From assembly GCF_004343195.1 (NCBI RefSeq), contig NZ_SMCR01000003.1:248001-312000 (forward strand): a stretch of DNA of 64,000 nucleotides, read 5' to 3'. How positions within the stretch are numbered: position 1 is the stretch's first letter; the number at the start of each line of letters is the position of its first letter. Made by a program: the position numbers and the translations under genes. This document shows positions 42,258 through 51,141 of the stretch, piece after piece. This stretch comes from Biostraticola tofi (lineage in GTDB: Bacteria; Pseudomonadota; Gammaproteobacteria; Enterobacterales; Enterobacteriaceae). The notes below the pieces were generated by a model. It worked only from the letters and a program-made list of their open reading frames with translations, was not told the origin of the DNA and searched no databases.

Positions 42258-42431
42258 ATGAAGAGACAGAAACGAGATCGCCTCGAACGTGCACATTCAC
42301 GTGGCTATCAAGCTGGATTATCCGGGCGTTCACGGGAAATTTGTCCATATCAATCTCTGGATGCAAGATCTCACTGGTTGGGAGGTTGGCGAAAGGCCAT
42401 GGAGGACAGGACGGTTACTGCTACCGCATAA
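42258..42431 (+). CDS. rmf: Ribosome modulation factor
   Basis: A 57-residue basic protein that dimerises 70S ribosomes into inactive 100S particles in stationary phase. The reading starts MKRQKRDRLERA, continues RGYQAG and CPYQSLDARSHWLGGWRKAM, a near match to E. coli RMF (55 residues). It is too short for usual gene-length cut-offs. A strong terminator follows 27 bases later. Its place between pqiC and fabA is as in E. coli. Confidence 0.97.
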   Translation: MKRQKRDRLERAHSRGYQAGLSGRSREICPYQSLDARSHWLGGWRKAMEDRTVTATA

Positions 42432-42457
42432 GGCCAATTTCAGCTCAAGCTACGATT

Positions 42458-42487
42458 AACCTCCGCCATTCGCGGAGGTTTTTTCTT
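42458..42487 (+). terminator. Terminator of rmf
   Basis: AACCTCCGC, five-base loop, GCGGAGGTT, then TTTTTCTTTTT. It may serve fabA on the other strand less well. Confidence 0.93.
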
Positions 42488-42496
42488 TTTGGCGCT

Positions 42497-43015
42497 TCAG
42501 AAGGCACCGGTATCTTTGAACAGGCCAACCTTCAAATCACTGGCGGTGTAGATAACTTTGCCGTCGCACAGCACTTCACCGTCTGCTAGCCCCATCACCA
42601 GGCGACGGTTGACGACGCGACGGAAATGGATGCGGTAGGTAACCTTTTTCGCCGTAGGAAGGATCTGGCCGGTGAATTTGACTTCACCCACCCCCAAAGC
42701 GCGGCCTTTGCCTTCAGCGCCCAGCCAGCCGAGATAAAATCCGACCAGTTGCCACATCGCATCCAGGCCAAGACAACCCGGCATAACCGGATCACCGATA
42801 AAATGGCAGCCAAAGAACCACATGTCCGGATGTATATCCAGTTCTGCCTCAACGTAGCCTTTATTATGGCTGCCGCCGTCTTCAGTCATCTTGACGACAC
42901 GGTCCATCATCAGCATGTTGGGTGCAGGCAACTGCGGGCCTTCTTTACCGAATAATTCCCCGCGGCCGGAAGCAAGCAGGTCTTCTTTTGAATAGGATTC
43001 GCGTTTATCTACCAT
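42497..43015 (-). CDS. fabA: 3-hydroxydecanoyl-ACP dehydratase/isomerase
   Basis: A 172-residue cytosolic enzyme that dehydrates 3-hydroxydecanoyl-ACP and isomerises the trans-2 product to cis-3, starting unsaturated fatty acid synthesis. The active-site His71 lies in [14 protein letters not shown] and Asp85 in [10 protein letters not shown]. Length and sequence match E. coli. It follows lonH by 57 bases on the same strand; in E. coli it has its own promoter activated by FadR and repressed by FabR near the lonH end. Confidence 0.98.
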   Translation of the reverse strand: MVDKRESYSKEDLLASGRGELFGKEGPQLPAPNMLMMDRVVKMTEDGGSHNKGYVEAELDIHPDMWFFGCHFIGDPVMPGCLGLDAMWQLVGFYLGWLGAEGKGRALGVGEVKFTGQILPTAKKVTYRIHFRRVVNRRLVMGLADGEVLCDGKVIYTASDLKVGLFKDTGAF

Positions 43016-43072
43016 TTTTCTAAACCTTTATTTATGTATCAGCACGACATTAAACATATACGCCCGGTTGTC

Positions 43073-44824
43073 TTAACCTTGGTTAAACCAGTTAAGCCAT
43101 CTAAAGCCCCAGGGTAAGCGTTGGCGCTCATGCTGATTAATATGAGCAATGCGCTCGCGTATAAAAGCAATCAAGTTGGGTTTCTGCTCTTCATCGTAGG
43201 GGATGCCAAGCAGTCGTTCCAGCGCCTCGTCGACGGTTTCAACCGGCCAGATGCGAAATTGCTCGCTTTTGACCGCTTCTACCAGTTCCTGATTGAGGCA
43301 CAGATGGCGCACATTCGCCGTTGGAATAATGACCCCGTGCGAACCATTAAGCCCCCGCTCCTGGCAGAGAGCAAAAAATCCTTCTATTTTTTCATTTACC
43401 CCGCCAATCGGTTGTACCCGGCCAAATTGATCAACTGAACCGGTAACGGCGATCTGCTGATCGATGGGTTTGTCCGCCAGGGCGCTTATGAGTGCTACCA
43501 GCTCCGCTAATGACGCGCTGTCGCCATCTACCTCGCCATAAGACTGTTCAAACACCATCGAGGCGGAAAACGGCAGCTGTTGATCCAGCTCCAGCGAGGC
43601 CATCAGGAACGCCTGCATGATCATCATGCCTTTGGCATGTATGTTGCCGCCAAGTTCCGCTTTGCGTTCAACATCATTGATTTCGCCATCGCCCAAGTGT
43701 ACCACGCAACTGATGCGGGAGGGTTCGCCAAAGGGTTCTGGATGACCGGGAAAATCCAGCACCGACAGGGCGTTGACCTGTCCAATCTGACTACCTTCCG
43801 TTTCAACCATGATCTGGCCTTCGGCAATCTCGGCCTGCATCCGTTCGCTGAGATAACTCTCACGCCAGATACGGATGCGATTGCTATTGTACAGCGCATC
43901 GCTGGTGATATGGCCCTTTTCACTGTACAGCATGGCTTCACGCAGGCGACGCGTCAGCCATTGAGGACACAGGGGCAGTTGGAACTGATCACCGCTGTAC
44001 CGTACTGCCTGGCGAATCAGCTCCGGCCAGGCGTCGGCTGACAGCGGCGGCAGATCACGCGCCTGTGCCAGTGAATTGACGTAATCGCACCAGTTCTGCA
44101 TATCCTCGGTATCAACAAGCCTGAGCTCAGACTCGAATTCGCCATAGAGCGCTAACTGGGTGATCCTGGGTTCCAGATCATTCAGGTCGGCTAAACTTTC
44201 ACGATCACCGACGATGATAAGACGCAGGTCCAGCGGCATTGAGGGTATGGAAACCGGCAAAGGACGGCTTTCATCCGGTGCAAGCCAGTCGAAGCGCTGC
44301 TGTAGGATCATCTGGCGCAGCCGCATCCACAACAGTGGCTGACTGACCAGCGCGCGGGCGCCCAGGATCAGCACGCCGCCGTTAGCCTCATGCAGTTTAC
44401 CCGGCTGGAGATCGATGGCGTCGCGATAGCATCTGACGCAGCCAAACAGCTGTTCCTGCTCAATCCAGGTCTGATAGACACTTCGATGCCTGCCGGCAAA
44501 GTTATCATCGGCTTTGGTCGCCGGTTGGATGCTCACGCCATAGCCATTGACGATATATCGGCTGCCGGTCAGTGCCGGGGATTCCGGCAATGCCTGGGTG
44601 ACCGAGTCAGCGATTAGCTGGAAATATTCCTCATCCTCCTGAGCGGTGATAAGCATAAACCGGCTGGGAGATCTGGAATGGCAAAATTGCGCCAATCCAT
44701 CCATCAGACGTGACTGGAGCTTCACCATCGGTGCGGGCAAGGGCTGGAAGGGGTTGGTAAATACCGTCGCGAAATCGGAAAGTTCGGGCAGTAAATATTT
44801 CCATTCTAATTGATTATTGGTCAA
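43073..44824 (-). CDS. lonH: Lon-like protease LonH (YcbZ)
   Basis: A 583-residue protein with the Lon-type proteolytic domain in the C-terminal third. The Ser-Lys dyad is seen at Ser436 (DGDSASLAEL) and Lys479 (GGVNEKIEGFF). The N-terminal part is an AAA-like region that has lost the usual Walker A, as in other LonH/LonC-type proteins, so ATP dependence is doubtful. Substrates are unknown. fabA follows downstream, and matP is divergent. Confidence 0.92.
   Translation of the reverse strand: MTNNQLEWKYLLPELSDFATVFTNPFQPLPAPMVKLQSRLMDGLAQFCHSRSPSRFMLITAQEDEEYFQLIADSVTQALPESPALTGSRYIVNGYGVSIQPATKADDNFAGRHRSVYQTWIEQEQLFGCVRCYRDAIDLQPGKLHEANGGVLILGARALVSQPLLWMRLRQMILQQRFDWLAPDESRPLPVSIPSMPLDLRLIIVGDRESLADLNDLEPRITQLALYGEFESELRLVDTEDMQNWCDYVNSLAQARDLPPLSADAWPELIRQAVRYSGDQFQLPLCPQWLTRRLREAMLYSEKGHITSDALYNSNRIRIWRESYLSERMQAEIAEGQIMVETEGSQIGQVNALSVLDFPGHPEPFGEPSRISCVVHLGDGEINDVERKAELGGNIHAKGMMIMQAFLMASLELDQQLPFSASMVFEQSYGEVDGDSASLAELVALISALADKPIDQQIAVTGSVDQFGRVQPIGGVNEKIEGFFALCQERGLNGSHGVIIPTANVRHLCLNQELVEAVKSEQFRIWPVETVDEALERLLGIPYDEEQKPNLIAFIRERIAHINQHERQRLPWGFRWLNWFNQG
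43080..43090 (-). promoter_or_regulatory. Candidate FadR-like operator for fabA
   Basis: TGGTTAAACCA, an 11-base dyad, sits at the very end of lonH; on the minus strand it reads AACTGGTTTAACCA with its flank, resembling the left half of FadR sites (AACTGGTCnGACC). The right half fits poorly. It is 65-75 bases before the fabA start. Confidence 0.3.
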
Positions 44825-45031
44825 GGTAATAGTTAACGTCGCTAAAATGGGAAACGAGGATTATACAAGAATTTGCCGGCCGTCACCTCATCCATCTTGC
44901 CGACTGACCGTTTTTCCGAGCGACGCTCTGGATATGGTCGAAAAATCATCAATAAAAATATTTTACTAAGGTATTCATCAGCAAAACTGTTATTATTTGC
45001 TCAACGTTACGCGGTCACAGGCACCCTTCTC

Positions 45032-45490
45032 ATGAAATACCAGCAACTGGAAAATCTGGAAACCGGATGGAAGTGGAAATATCTGATCAAAAAACATCGG
45101 GAAGGTGAGCGTATTACCTCATTGCTTGAGGACAGCGCAGCAGAAGAAGCCATCGGCTATTTAATCACTCTCGAGCACCAGCCCGAAAAAATCCTTAAAT
45201 GGATAACTGAATTTATGAATCCGGCGCTCGAAAATCGCATGAAGCAGACCATCCGCGCCCGGCGAAAACGCCATTTCAATGCCGAACATATCCATACCCG
45301 CAAGAAATCCATTGATCTGGAGTTTCTGGTTTGGCAACGGCTGGCGGGTCTGGCGCAGCGGCGGGGATCGACCCTTTCAGATACCATCGTCAATCTGATT
45401 GAAGATGCAGAACGCAAAGAAAAATATGACAAGCAAATGTCGTCTTTGAAACAGGACTTGAAAGCCATTCTCGGCGAACCTAAACCCTAA
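45032..45490 (+). CDS. matP: Macrodomain Ter protein MatP
   Basis: A 152-residue DNA-binding protein that organises the replication-terminus macrodomain by binding matS sites and tethers it to the divisome through ZapB; it also excludes MukBEF from Ter. The N-terminal four-helix domain starts [18 protein letters not shown], the ribbon-helix-helix is in [26 protein letters not shown] (read in parts), and a C-terminal coiled coil follows. The ATG at 45032 gives the E. coli length; an earlier start adds over 50 unrelated residues. Confidence 0.95.
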   Translation: MKYQQLENLETGWKWKYLIKKHREGERITSLLEDSAAEEAIGYLITLEHQPEKILKWITEFMNPALENRMKQTIRARRKRHFNAEHIHTRKKSIDLEFLVWQRLAGLAQRRGSTLSDTIVNLIEDAERKEKYDKQMSSLKQDLKAILGEPKP

Positions 45491-45554
45491 AGACCTAAGC
45501 CGGCGAAAATAGCCAGTAGGTTACCCGTATAATATAGTAACGTGCAGCCCATAA

Positions 45555-45578
45555 AAAACCCCGCCGAAGCGGGGTTTT
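45555..45578. terminator. Bidirectional terminator matP / ompA
   Basis: AAAACCCCGC, tetraloop CGAA, GCGGGGTTTT: perfect, with A-run and T-run on opposite sides, between convergent matP and ompA. Confidence 0.95.
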
Positions 45579-45598
45579 CTGTATCACGCGTGGATAAC

Positions 45599-46678
45599 TT
45601 ATGCCTGAGGCTGAGTTACAACGTCTTTGATACCTTTAACTTCGATCTCTACGCGACGATCCGGTGCCAGGCAGCTGATGACTGCAGCACGGCCTTTCAC
45701 GCTGTTACAAGTATCGCCGGTAACCGGGTTGTTTTCACCCATGCCACGTGCGGAGATCTTGTCGGAAGGGATACCCTTGGATACCAGGTAGCTCACGACG
45801 CTCTGAGCACGTTCCTGAGACAGTTTCTGGTTGTATTGGTCAGAACCGATACGGTCGGTAAAGCCCAGAACAACAACAGAACCATCTTTAGGATCCAGTG
45901 AGCTCAACTGGGAGTACAGTTGATCCAGAGCTTGGCGGCCTTCCGGTTTCAGGGAAGATTTGTCGAAGTTGAACAGCACATCAGACTTCAGGGTGAAACG
46001 CTTGGTTTCAACAACTGGAGCCGGGGCTGGAGCCGGAGCCGGTGCCGGTGCTGCTTCATCCTGGCCGAAACGGTAAGCAACGCCTACAGACAGCAAGGTG
46101 TTATCAGGACGGGCGCCAACGGTGCCTGCATCGCCGATGTTGCTGACGAACTGGTAGTCCAGACGGGTGGCCCAGTTTTTGGTCAGCGCATATTCAAAGC
46201 CTACTGCTGCCAACGGAGAAACGCCGGTGTCATCATTGCTCAGACGACCATTGGCACCGTTGTTATAAGCTGCTTTGGAATCAGCACGCCATACCATACC
46301 GCCCAGACGGGTGTAGATGTCCAGATCGTCGGTCAGCGGGTAGCTGAGTTTGGCGGCTAATGAAATACCCTGAGCTTTAAAAGCACCGTTGTTCACGCTG
46401 CCTTTATAAGCCATACGGCCAAGCCAATCATAACCCAGTTCAAAACCCAGGTAAGGATTTGCCTGATAGCCCAGGAAAGCACCAGCACCTAATTGGTCGT
46501 CACGGGTAGGACCGTTGCCGATGCTGCTGTTATAACCGTTGCCGTAAAAACCGGTATCATGGAACTGAGACCAGCCCAGTTTACCACCTGTATACCAGGT
46601 ATCATCTTTCGGAGCGGCTTGCGCTACGGTAGCGAAACCCGCTAGTGCCACTGCAAGTGCGATAGCTGTCTTTTTCAT
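45599..46678 (-). CDS. ompA: Outer membrane protein A
   Basis: A 359-residue major outer-membrane protein linking the membrane to peptidoglycan. Signal peptide residues 1-21 end AQA. The N-terminal eight-stranded barrel runs to about 195, followed by a Pro-Ala linker ([12 protein letters not shown]), then the OmpA-like peptidoglycan-binding domain with [12 protein letters not shown] and [13 protein letters not shown]. Two cysteines near the C-terminus (DTCNS, ISCLA) form the usual disulphide. The start at 46678 precedes the signal peptide and has the conserved leader GAUAACGAGGCGC. Confidence 0.97.
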   Translation of the reverse strand: MKKTAIALAVALAGFATVAQAAPKDDTWYTGGKLGWSQFHDTGFYGNGYNSSIGNGPTRDDQLGAGAFLGYQANPYLGFELGYDWLGRMAYKGSVNNGAFKAQGISLAAKLSYPLTDDLDIYTRLGGMVWRADSKAAYNNGANGRLSNDDTGVSPLAAVGFEYALTKNWATRLDYQFVSNIGDAGTVGARPDNTLLSVGVAYRFGQDEAAPAPAPAPAPAPVVETKRFTLKSDVLFNFDKSSLKPEGRQALDQLYSQLSSLDPKDGSVVVLGFTDRIGSDQYNQKLSQERAQSVVSYLVSKGIPSDKISARGMGENNPVTGDTCNSVKGRAAVISCLAPDRRVEIEVKGIKDVVTQPQA

Positions 46679-46705
46679 TTTTTGCGCCTCGTTATCATCC
46701 AAATA
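46679..46705 (-). promoter_or_regulatory. ompA ribosome-binding leader
   Basis: Minus strand: TTGGATGATAACGAGGCGC followed by AAAAA and the start codon, identical or nearly so to the E. coli ompA ribosome-binding region, which is also the target of MicA RNA. micA itself is not in the window. Confidence 0.75.
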
Positions 46706-46937
46706 GGCAATGAGCTTATAAAGCTAATTTACATATCCATTGCCAGAGTCAGTGCTCTGCGTTTGTACATCGCCATCACATTGGCGTTATAGAGCAACCT
46801 GGCGAATTAAAGTCTACAACGAAGTGGAAAACTTACAAGTATGATGTAGTAAGCCATTAAACAACTGAGCGTCATAATTGACATTGAAATGTCTTTATTT
46901 GGCAAAAAATAATGAGTAAGTTAACCTAAGAAAACAT

Positions 46938-46949
46938 CGCGGAACCGCG
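46938..46949 (-). terminator. Weak hairpin after sulA
   Basis: CGCG, GTTC tetraloop, CGCG, then ATGTTTTC on the minus strand, 80 bases after the sulA stop. Short stem; the remaining 350-base sulA-ompA gap is AT-rich and holds the ompA promoter and leader, with no gene. Confidence 0.4.
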
Positions 46950-47028
46950 TGTCTGCTGGATCCCCAACACTTTGGCTTTCCTTACCAATCGACATTTGCG
47001 GTGCTACTGAGAAAAATCCTAAATTTAC

Positions 47029-47535
47029 TTAATGATACAAAGTTGACTGAATTTTTAAGCTTGGAAACTGTCCAGATTGCCGGGAAAATCCCTTTTGCGG
47101 GTACATGACGAAGCCAAATGATCCTCCACGCTGTGCCGCATCACGAAGTCTTACCCTCTCTTCTTCAGTGAGTTCCTGGGGAAACCAGCCTAGAACGGCA
47201 CTGTAATTTCCGGTCAGCAGCGCTTTTTCCATGCTGGCGATCGTATCGAATGCGGGCGATTCGCGAAGTTGAACCACTTTGCCGAGCGGTAGCCCGGATT
47301 GTTCCAGCCATAGCCGGCTTAACTTCCTGGAAGAGGTCAGCCACAATAACCAGCGGGACTGTTTACCCAGCTGGCGCAACAGCGGCAGCAGAATATGCCC
47401 GACGGCCTGCTGATCATCAAAATAAACCACTTCACTGATTATCCCCTGTCCTTGGCCTGAATGAACATGATCCGACGCGGTGTCCATCGCTGTCGGCTTT
47501 TCGGCAGAAAAAGGGTGTTGAAGTTGAGTGCGCAT
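47029..47535 (-). CDS. sulA: SOS cell-division inhibitor SulA
   Basis: A 168-residue inhibitor that binds FtsZ and blocks septation during DNA damage; normally degraded by Lon. Conserved blocks are ISEVVYFDDQQ, LLRQLGKQSRWLLWLT, LTGNYSAVLGWFPQELTEEE and the C-terminal LYH that Lon recognises. The N-terminal 30 residues are variable. A LexA box lies 30 bases upstream of the start codon. Confidence 0.95.
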   Translation of the reverse strand: MRTQLQHPFSAEKPTAMDTASDHVHSGQGQGIISEVVYFDDQQAVGHILLPLLRQLGKQSRWLLWLTSSRKLSRLWLEQSGLPLGKVVQLRESPAFDTIASMEKALLTGNYSAVLGWFPQELTEEERVRLRDAAQRGGSFGFVMYPQKGFSRQSGQFPSLKIQSTLYH

Positions 47536-47564
47536 TTGATGAAAGCCCCTGGTTATTTATATAG

Positions 47565-47580
47565 CTGTACATAAACACAG
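47565..47580. promoter_or_regulatory. LexA operator (SOS box) of sulA
   Basis: CTG, ten bases (TACATAAACA), CAG: matches the LexA consensus CTG-N10-CAG, with TATATA next to it for the promoter. Its place just upstream of sulA is as expected. Confidence 0.88.
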
Positions 47581-47753
47581 TACTGATGTTCAAAGTAGAA
47601 ATCAACCTTAAATGTTCAACCTTGATCGCAGAATTACCAGATATGTAAGCTGAACAGCGAATTAGATTGTTCAGCACAAAATAAAACCGTATTTTTTTAT
47701 GGCTTGTCGCGAAAAGGATCTTTGATCACGCGTTAATTTACAGGGAGAACAAC

Positions 47754-48359
47754 ATGCAAGCTTCAGTCAAACCACAGATAATGCAGGCAATTTCACTTTT
47801 TAGCCCTCTGGGAACCATCACCACCCGTTCGCAGTTCGGCGGCTACAGTCTGGCTGCCGATCAACTGATGTTCGGCCTGATCCTGGAGGGGGAACTGTCG
47901 CTGCGCGCTACCCGGCGTAGTGAGCAGCACTTTATGTCCAGGGGAATGGAACGACTGATTTATACCAAACGCGGGATTCCGGTATCACTGAACTATTTTC
48001 GCGTCAGTGATAATTTATGGCGGCAGCACGATGTGCTGCTGTGTCTGGCTGGCCACGCGCTGGAAGAGGCACGGCGGGATCGTCAGTCAAGGCTCGATAA
48101 TCAGCGGCTGAAGGACCTGCCCAATATAGGCCAGGGTATTGAGCGCCTGTTGTGGAAGGCGGGTATCCAGGATGTCGAAACCCTGCGGGCCTGCGGAGCC
48201 AAAAGCTGTTATCTCAAACTGAAAAAGATCAAACAGCAGCTCAACATCACCGTCCTGTTTGCGCTGGAGGGTGCGCTGGCGGGTCGACATGCCGCAGCCC
48301 TGCCGCCGGGACAGCGCGCCGCACTGATGGAATGGTACCAGCACCATGCCTGCCATTGA
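47754..48359 (+). CDS. sxy: Competence activator Sxy (TfoX)
   Basis: A 201-residue regulator that directs CRP to CRP-S sites of competence genes. The N-terminal TfoX domain contains SLFSPLGTITTRSQFGGYSL (read in parts) and FGLILEGELSLRA; the C-terminal helix-hairpin-helix-like domain has LKDLPNIGQGIERLLWKAGI and LRACGAKSCYLKLKKI. With comEC in the same window, a competence or DNA-uptake programme may exist, though no CRP-S site was found. Confidence 0.93.
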   Translation: MQASVKPQIMQAISLFSPLGTITTRSQFGGYSLAADQLMFGLILEGELSLRATRRSEQHFMSRGMERLIYTKRGIPVSLNYFRVSDNLWRQHDVLLCLAGHALEEARRDRQSRLDNQRLKDLPNIGQGIERLLWKAGIQDVETLRACGAKSCYLKLKKIKQQLNITVLFALEGALAGRHAAALPPGQRAALMEWYQHHACH

Positions 48360-48412
48360 CCGGACCACGCCAAGGGAGCTACGGCGGGCTGCCTGAGGCG
48401 GCAGTCTAGCCG

Positions 48413-50548
48413 TTAGCCGTGCGCAAACGGCGCTTTGCCGATCTCTCGTTTCAGTAAGGTCAGCTCAGGAATAAGCGCCAGTAATAGTCCGACCTGCTGC
48501 AGTACCAGCTGTTCCCGGGATTCGCTATCTGGAGCTGTCGACCGTATTCTGCTCATCAACTGTTCCAGCTGTTGCTTAAGCCGGTCGGCAAATTCCGCCG
48601 AGTGTTGCACGGCATCATCGAGATAACGGGCGGCATCATCCAGAATCTGCAGCACCTGAGCATTAGGCAGTTTGTCACGGTGGGCACCCAGGGTTGAAAT
48701 ATAGCTTAGCAGAGTGTGATTAAGACAAAGCAGACGAAAGGCCGGTTCAAGCATCTCCCGGCCTGTTTTCGGTTCAGCAGACATATTAGAGACGACCGAA
48801 GCCAGTTCCGCATCGCGGTTATGAGCGTCTCGACGGGCAATTCGGTACTCCAGTCGGTTATCCTTACCTTGGTGATACTGAGTCAGTATGGCATCCAGGT
48901 AGCGGCAATTGGCCGCCAGACTGCGCTCCAATACCGACGGCAGATGGCGGAAGCGCCAATCGGGCCAGATAAATGTCACCGCCGCCCAGGCGATGGCGCA
49001 GCCGAGGAAAGTATCGAATACCCGCGGCAGTGCAACCTCGAAGCCTTCTCCCAGCAAATTGAAACACAGCATCACCAGCAGGGTAATGAACATAGTAGCC
49101 TGCGCATACTGGACATTTCGAAAGGCAAAAAAAAGCGTTCCGCTGACGACGATTAGCAATAGCTGGCCCTCGACCGAGGGCACAAAATACAATATAGGCA
49201 GACCAATCAGTATTCCGGCGATGGTGCCTGCGATACGCAGCGCCAGCCGTCGCCGGGTCGCCTGATAGTTTGGCTGGCAGACAAACAGGCTGGTCAGCAT
49301 TATCCAGTAGCCATAATGCATGCCGCTGAGCTGGATGAAGGTATAGCCCGCGCACAGCACCACCGACATGCGCACCGCGTGGCGAAACAGCGCTGATTCC
49401 GGACTCAGGTTGAGCCTCAGCCGGGTGCGAATATCGGCCCAACCGGTGAGTTTATCGTCCGAAAGATTGTTTTCCTCCGGGCTGTGTTCGGCAATGGTCT
49501 GTTCGGACTCTATCGTTGCCAGTTGTGCGTCAATGGCCCGCAGATTGCTGAGCAGATGCATCAGCGTTTTGACCTGACCGGGTTCGCCTATGCGGCCGAT
49601 AGCGGCCGTCAGGTGACTGAAAACCGAATCAAACCGGCTGTCATGCTGATATTGTTGATGGGCGAGTATCGACTGGCTCAGTTTTTCGCAGGCCTTGGCC
49701 TGCATTGCCAGCAATCGCTGAAAGCGGAACAGTACATCACTGTGGCGCAACTGTTCACGCAAGCGGCCGTACTGCACATGTGCCGAGCTGACCCGCTCAT
49801 GAATATCCTGCAGCACAAAGTAATAATGCAGGGTCCGGCGGGTGCCGCGCTGCCCGCGATCGCCACGCAAACGGGTCAACAGTGAGGCTTTGGTCTGGTT
49901 GAGCGACTCGACCATGCGGCTGTTGGCCATTGCAACGTCAATCAGCGGCCGATCATCGGTTTCATCGATATCAGGATCGAAAAGACTGGCTTTGGCGTCG
50001 AGATACAACGATAGCGAGTGATAGCAACGGGCAAGGTTATCCTGCAGCGGGCGGATGGGAAACAGGCCATGCCCTATCAGTGTCAGCAGGTTGTACCAGA
50101 TTGCGCCGGTAATCAGCAGCAACGGCTGGAGATACCAGTTCTGATACAGAGTGGCGCCGAGCATGGTATAGACTGCAATAAGCAACGCGCCGAAGGCGAT
50201 GGTCGCATAGCGCTGTCCCAACGCGCCCAGCAGGATAAAACCGCAGGTAGATACCGCCAGACCGATGATAAAAAACCAGGGGTAGGGATAAAGCAGCTCG
50301 ATACAGACCGCGGCGACGAAAAAACTGACCAGGGTAATCAGCAGATTGCGCAGGCGTCCGCTGAGCCTGTCGTCCAGGTCAGCCAATGCAGCGGCGACGA
50401 CCCCTAGGGTCAGGGGAATGGTCAGCATGGTCATGTCGAGCCACCAGGGCAGCGCCGCCGCGCCTCCCAGGGCAATAAATATTCGCAGGTTATAGCGCCA
50501 GCGGCTGTTGAATGCCAGACCGCGCATCCCTGATGAGAGAGTGCTCAC
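48413..50548 (-). CDS. yccS: Inner-membrane protein YccS (FUSC family)
   Basis: A 711-residue protein with two clusters of membrane helices (about 15-145 and 395-510), each followed by a long helical cytosolic region. It belongs to the FUSC/YccS-YhfK family, related to AaeB-type efflux proteins; its substrate is unknown. It lies 22 bases downstream of yccF on the same strand, the order found in E. coli. Confidence 0.93.
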   Translation of the reverse strand: MSTLSSGMRGLAFNSRWRYNLRIFIALGGAAALPWWLDMTMLTIPLTLGVVAAALADLDDRLSGRLRNLLITLVSFFVAAVCIELLYPYPWFFIIGLAVSTCGFILLGALGQRYATIAFGALLIAVYTMLGATLYQNWYLQPLLLITGAIWYNLLTLIGHGLFPIRPLQDNLARCYHSLSLYLDAKASLFDPDIDETDDRPLIDVAMANSRMVESLNQTKASLLTRLRGDRGQRGTRRTLHYYFVLQDIHERVSSAHVQYGRLREQLRHSDVLFRFQRLLAMQAKACEKLSQSILAHQQYQHDSRFDSVFSHLTAAIGRIGEPGQVKTLMHLLSNLRAIDAQLATIESEQTIAEHSPEENNLSDDKLTGWADIRTRLRLNLSPESALFRHAVRMSVVLCAGYTFIQLSGMHYGYWIMLTSLFVCQPNYQATRRRLALRIAGTIAGILIGLPILYFVPSVEGQLLLIVVSGTLFFAFRNVQYAQATMFITLLVMLCFNLLGEGFEVALPRVFDTFLGCAIAWAAVTFIWPDWRFRHLPSVLERSLAANCRYLDAILTQYHQGKDNRLEYRIARRDAHNRDAELASVVSNMSAEPKTGREMLEPAFRLLCLNHTLLSYISTLGAHRDKLPNAQVLQILDDAARYLDDAVQHSAEFADRLKQQLEQLMSRIRSTAPDSESREQLVLQQVGLLLALIPELTLLKREIGKAPFAHG

Positions 50549-50570
50549 GCTGGGTCCTTGAAGGTCGTCA

Positions 50571-50987
50571 TCAATTGAAGCCGGTGCTGTCTACCGGCAC
50601 CACGCGCTGCCCGACTGGCCATAGTGCGATTAATGCCAGTTTGAAATTGGCGATACCGAGCGGAATGCCGATGATCGTCAGGCACTGTGCTACCCCGGTC
50701 AGGATATGGGACAGGCAAAGCCACCAGCCGAAAAAGATAAACCACAGTACATTGAGCAGCGTCCCGCCGGCCGACAGCAAGGCATTACGTCCGGCCGGGT
50801 CCAGTTGATCGACATGCACCGTGGTGTTGCCGAAGGGGACCAGGGAGAGTTTGGTTATTTCCCAGCAGGATCGGCTAAAGGGCCAGCTGAAGATCAGCAG
50901 GATGCTTATTACCGTTGCCAACAGCCAGGCCAGTGTGGTGAAGACTCCACCCATGAAAAAATTAAGAATGTTAAGTATTGTACGCAT
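50571..50987 (-). CDS. yccF: Inner-membrane protein YccF (DUF307)
   Basis: A 138-residue protein with about four hydrophobic helices; conserved blocks RSCWEITKLSLVPFGN and IIGIPLGIANFKLALIALWPVG mark the YccF family. Function is unknown. The ATG at 50987 fits the E. coli start MRTxLNILNF; an upstream in-frame ATG adds 14 unrelated residues. It is about ten residues shorter at the C-terminus than in E. coli. First gene of the yccF-yccS pair, divergent from helD. Confidence 0.92.
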   Translation of the reverse strand: MRTILNILNFFMGGVFTTLAWLLATVISILLIFSWPFSRSCWEITKLSLVPFGNTTVHVDQLDPAGRNALLSAGGTLLNVLWFIFFGWWLCLSHILTGVAQCLTIIGIPLGIANFKLALIALWPVGQRVVPVDSTGFN

Positions 50988-51141
50988 AATCACCCAGAGC
51001 CCCCGAGGGCGTTTAATCAATGAAATCAAGCATCCGTGCCGGCACCTGATTATTCTACCCTGATTTCCAGACTGGAGCAGGACAACTTAATACGGTTACA
51101 CTAACCCTAGACGCATCAATGACCGGGAACCTGCCAGACTT

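Noticed and set aside
47700-47735. CRP-S site upstream of sxy
   Set aside because: TTTGATCACGCG and CGCGAAAAGG resemble parts of the motif but do not give the TGCGA-N6-TCGCA arrangement.
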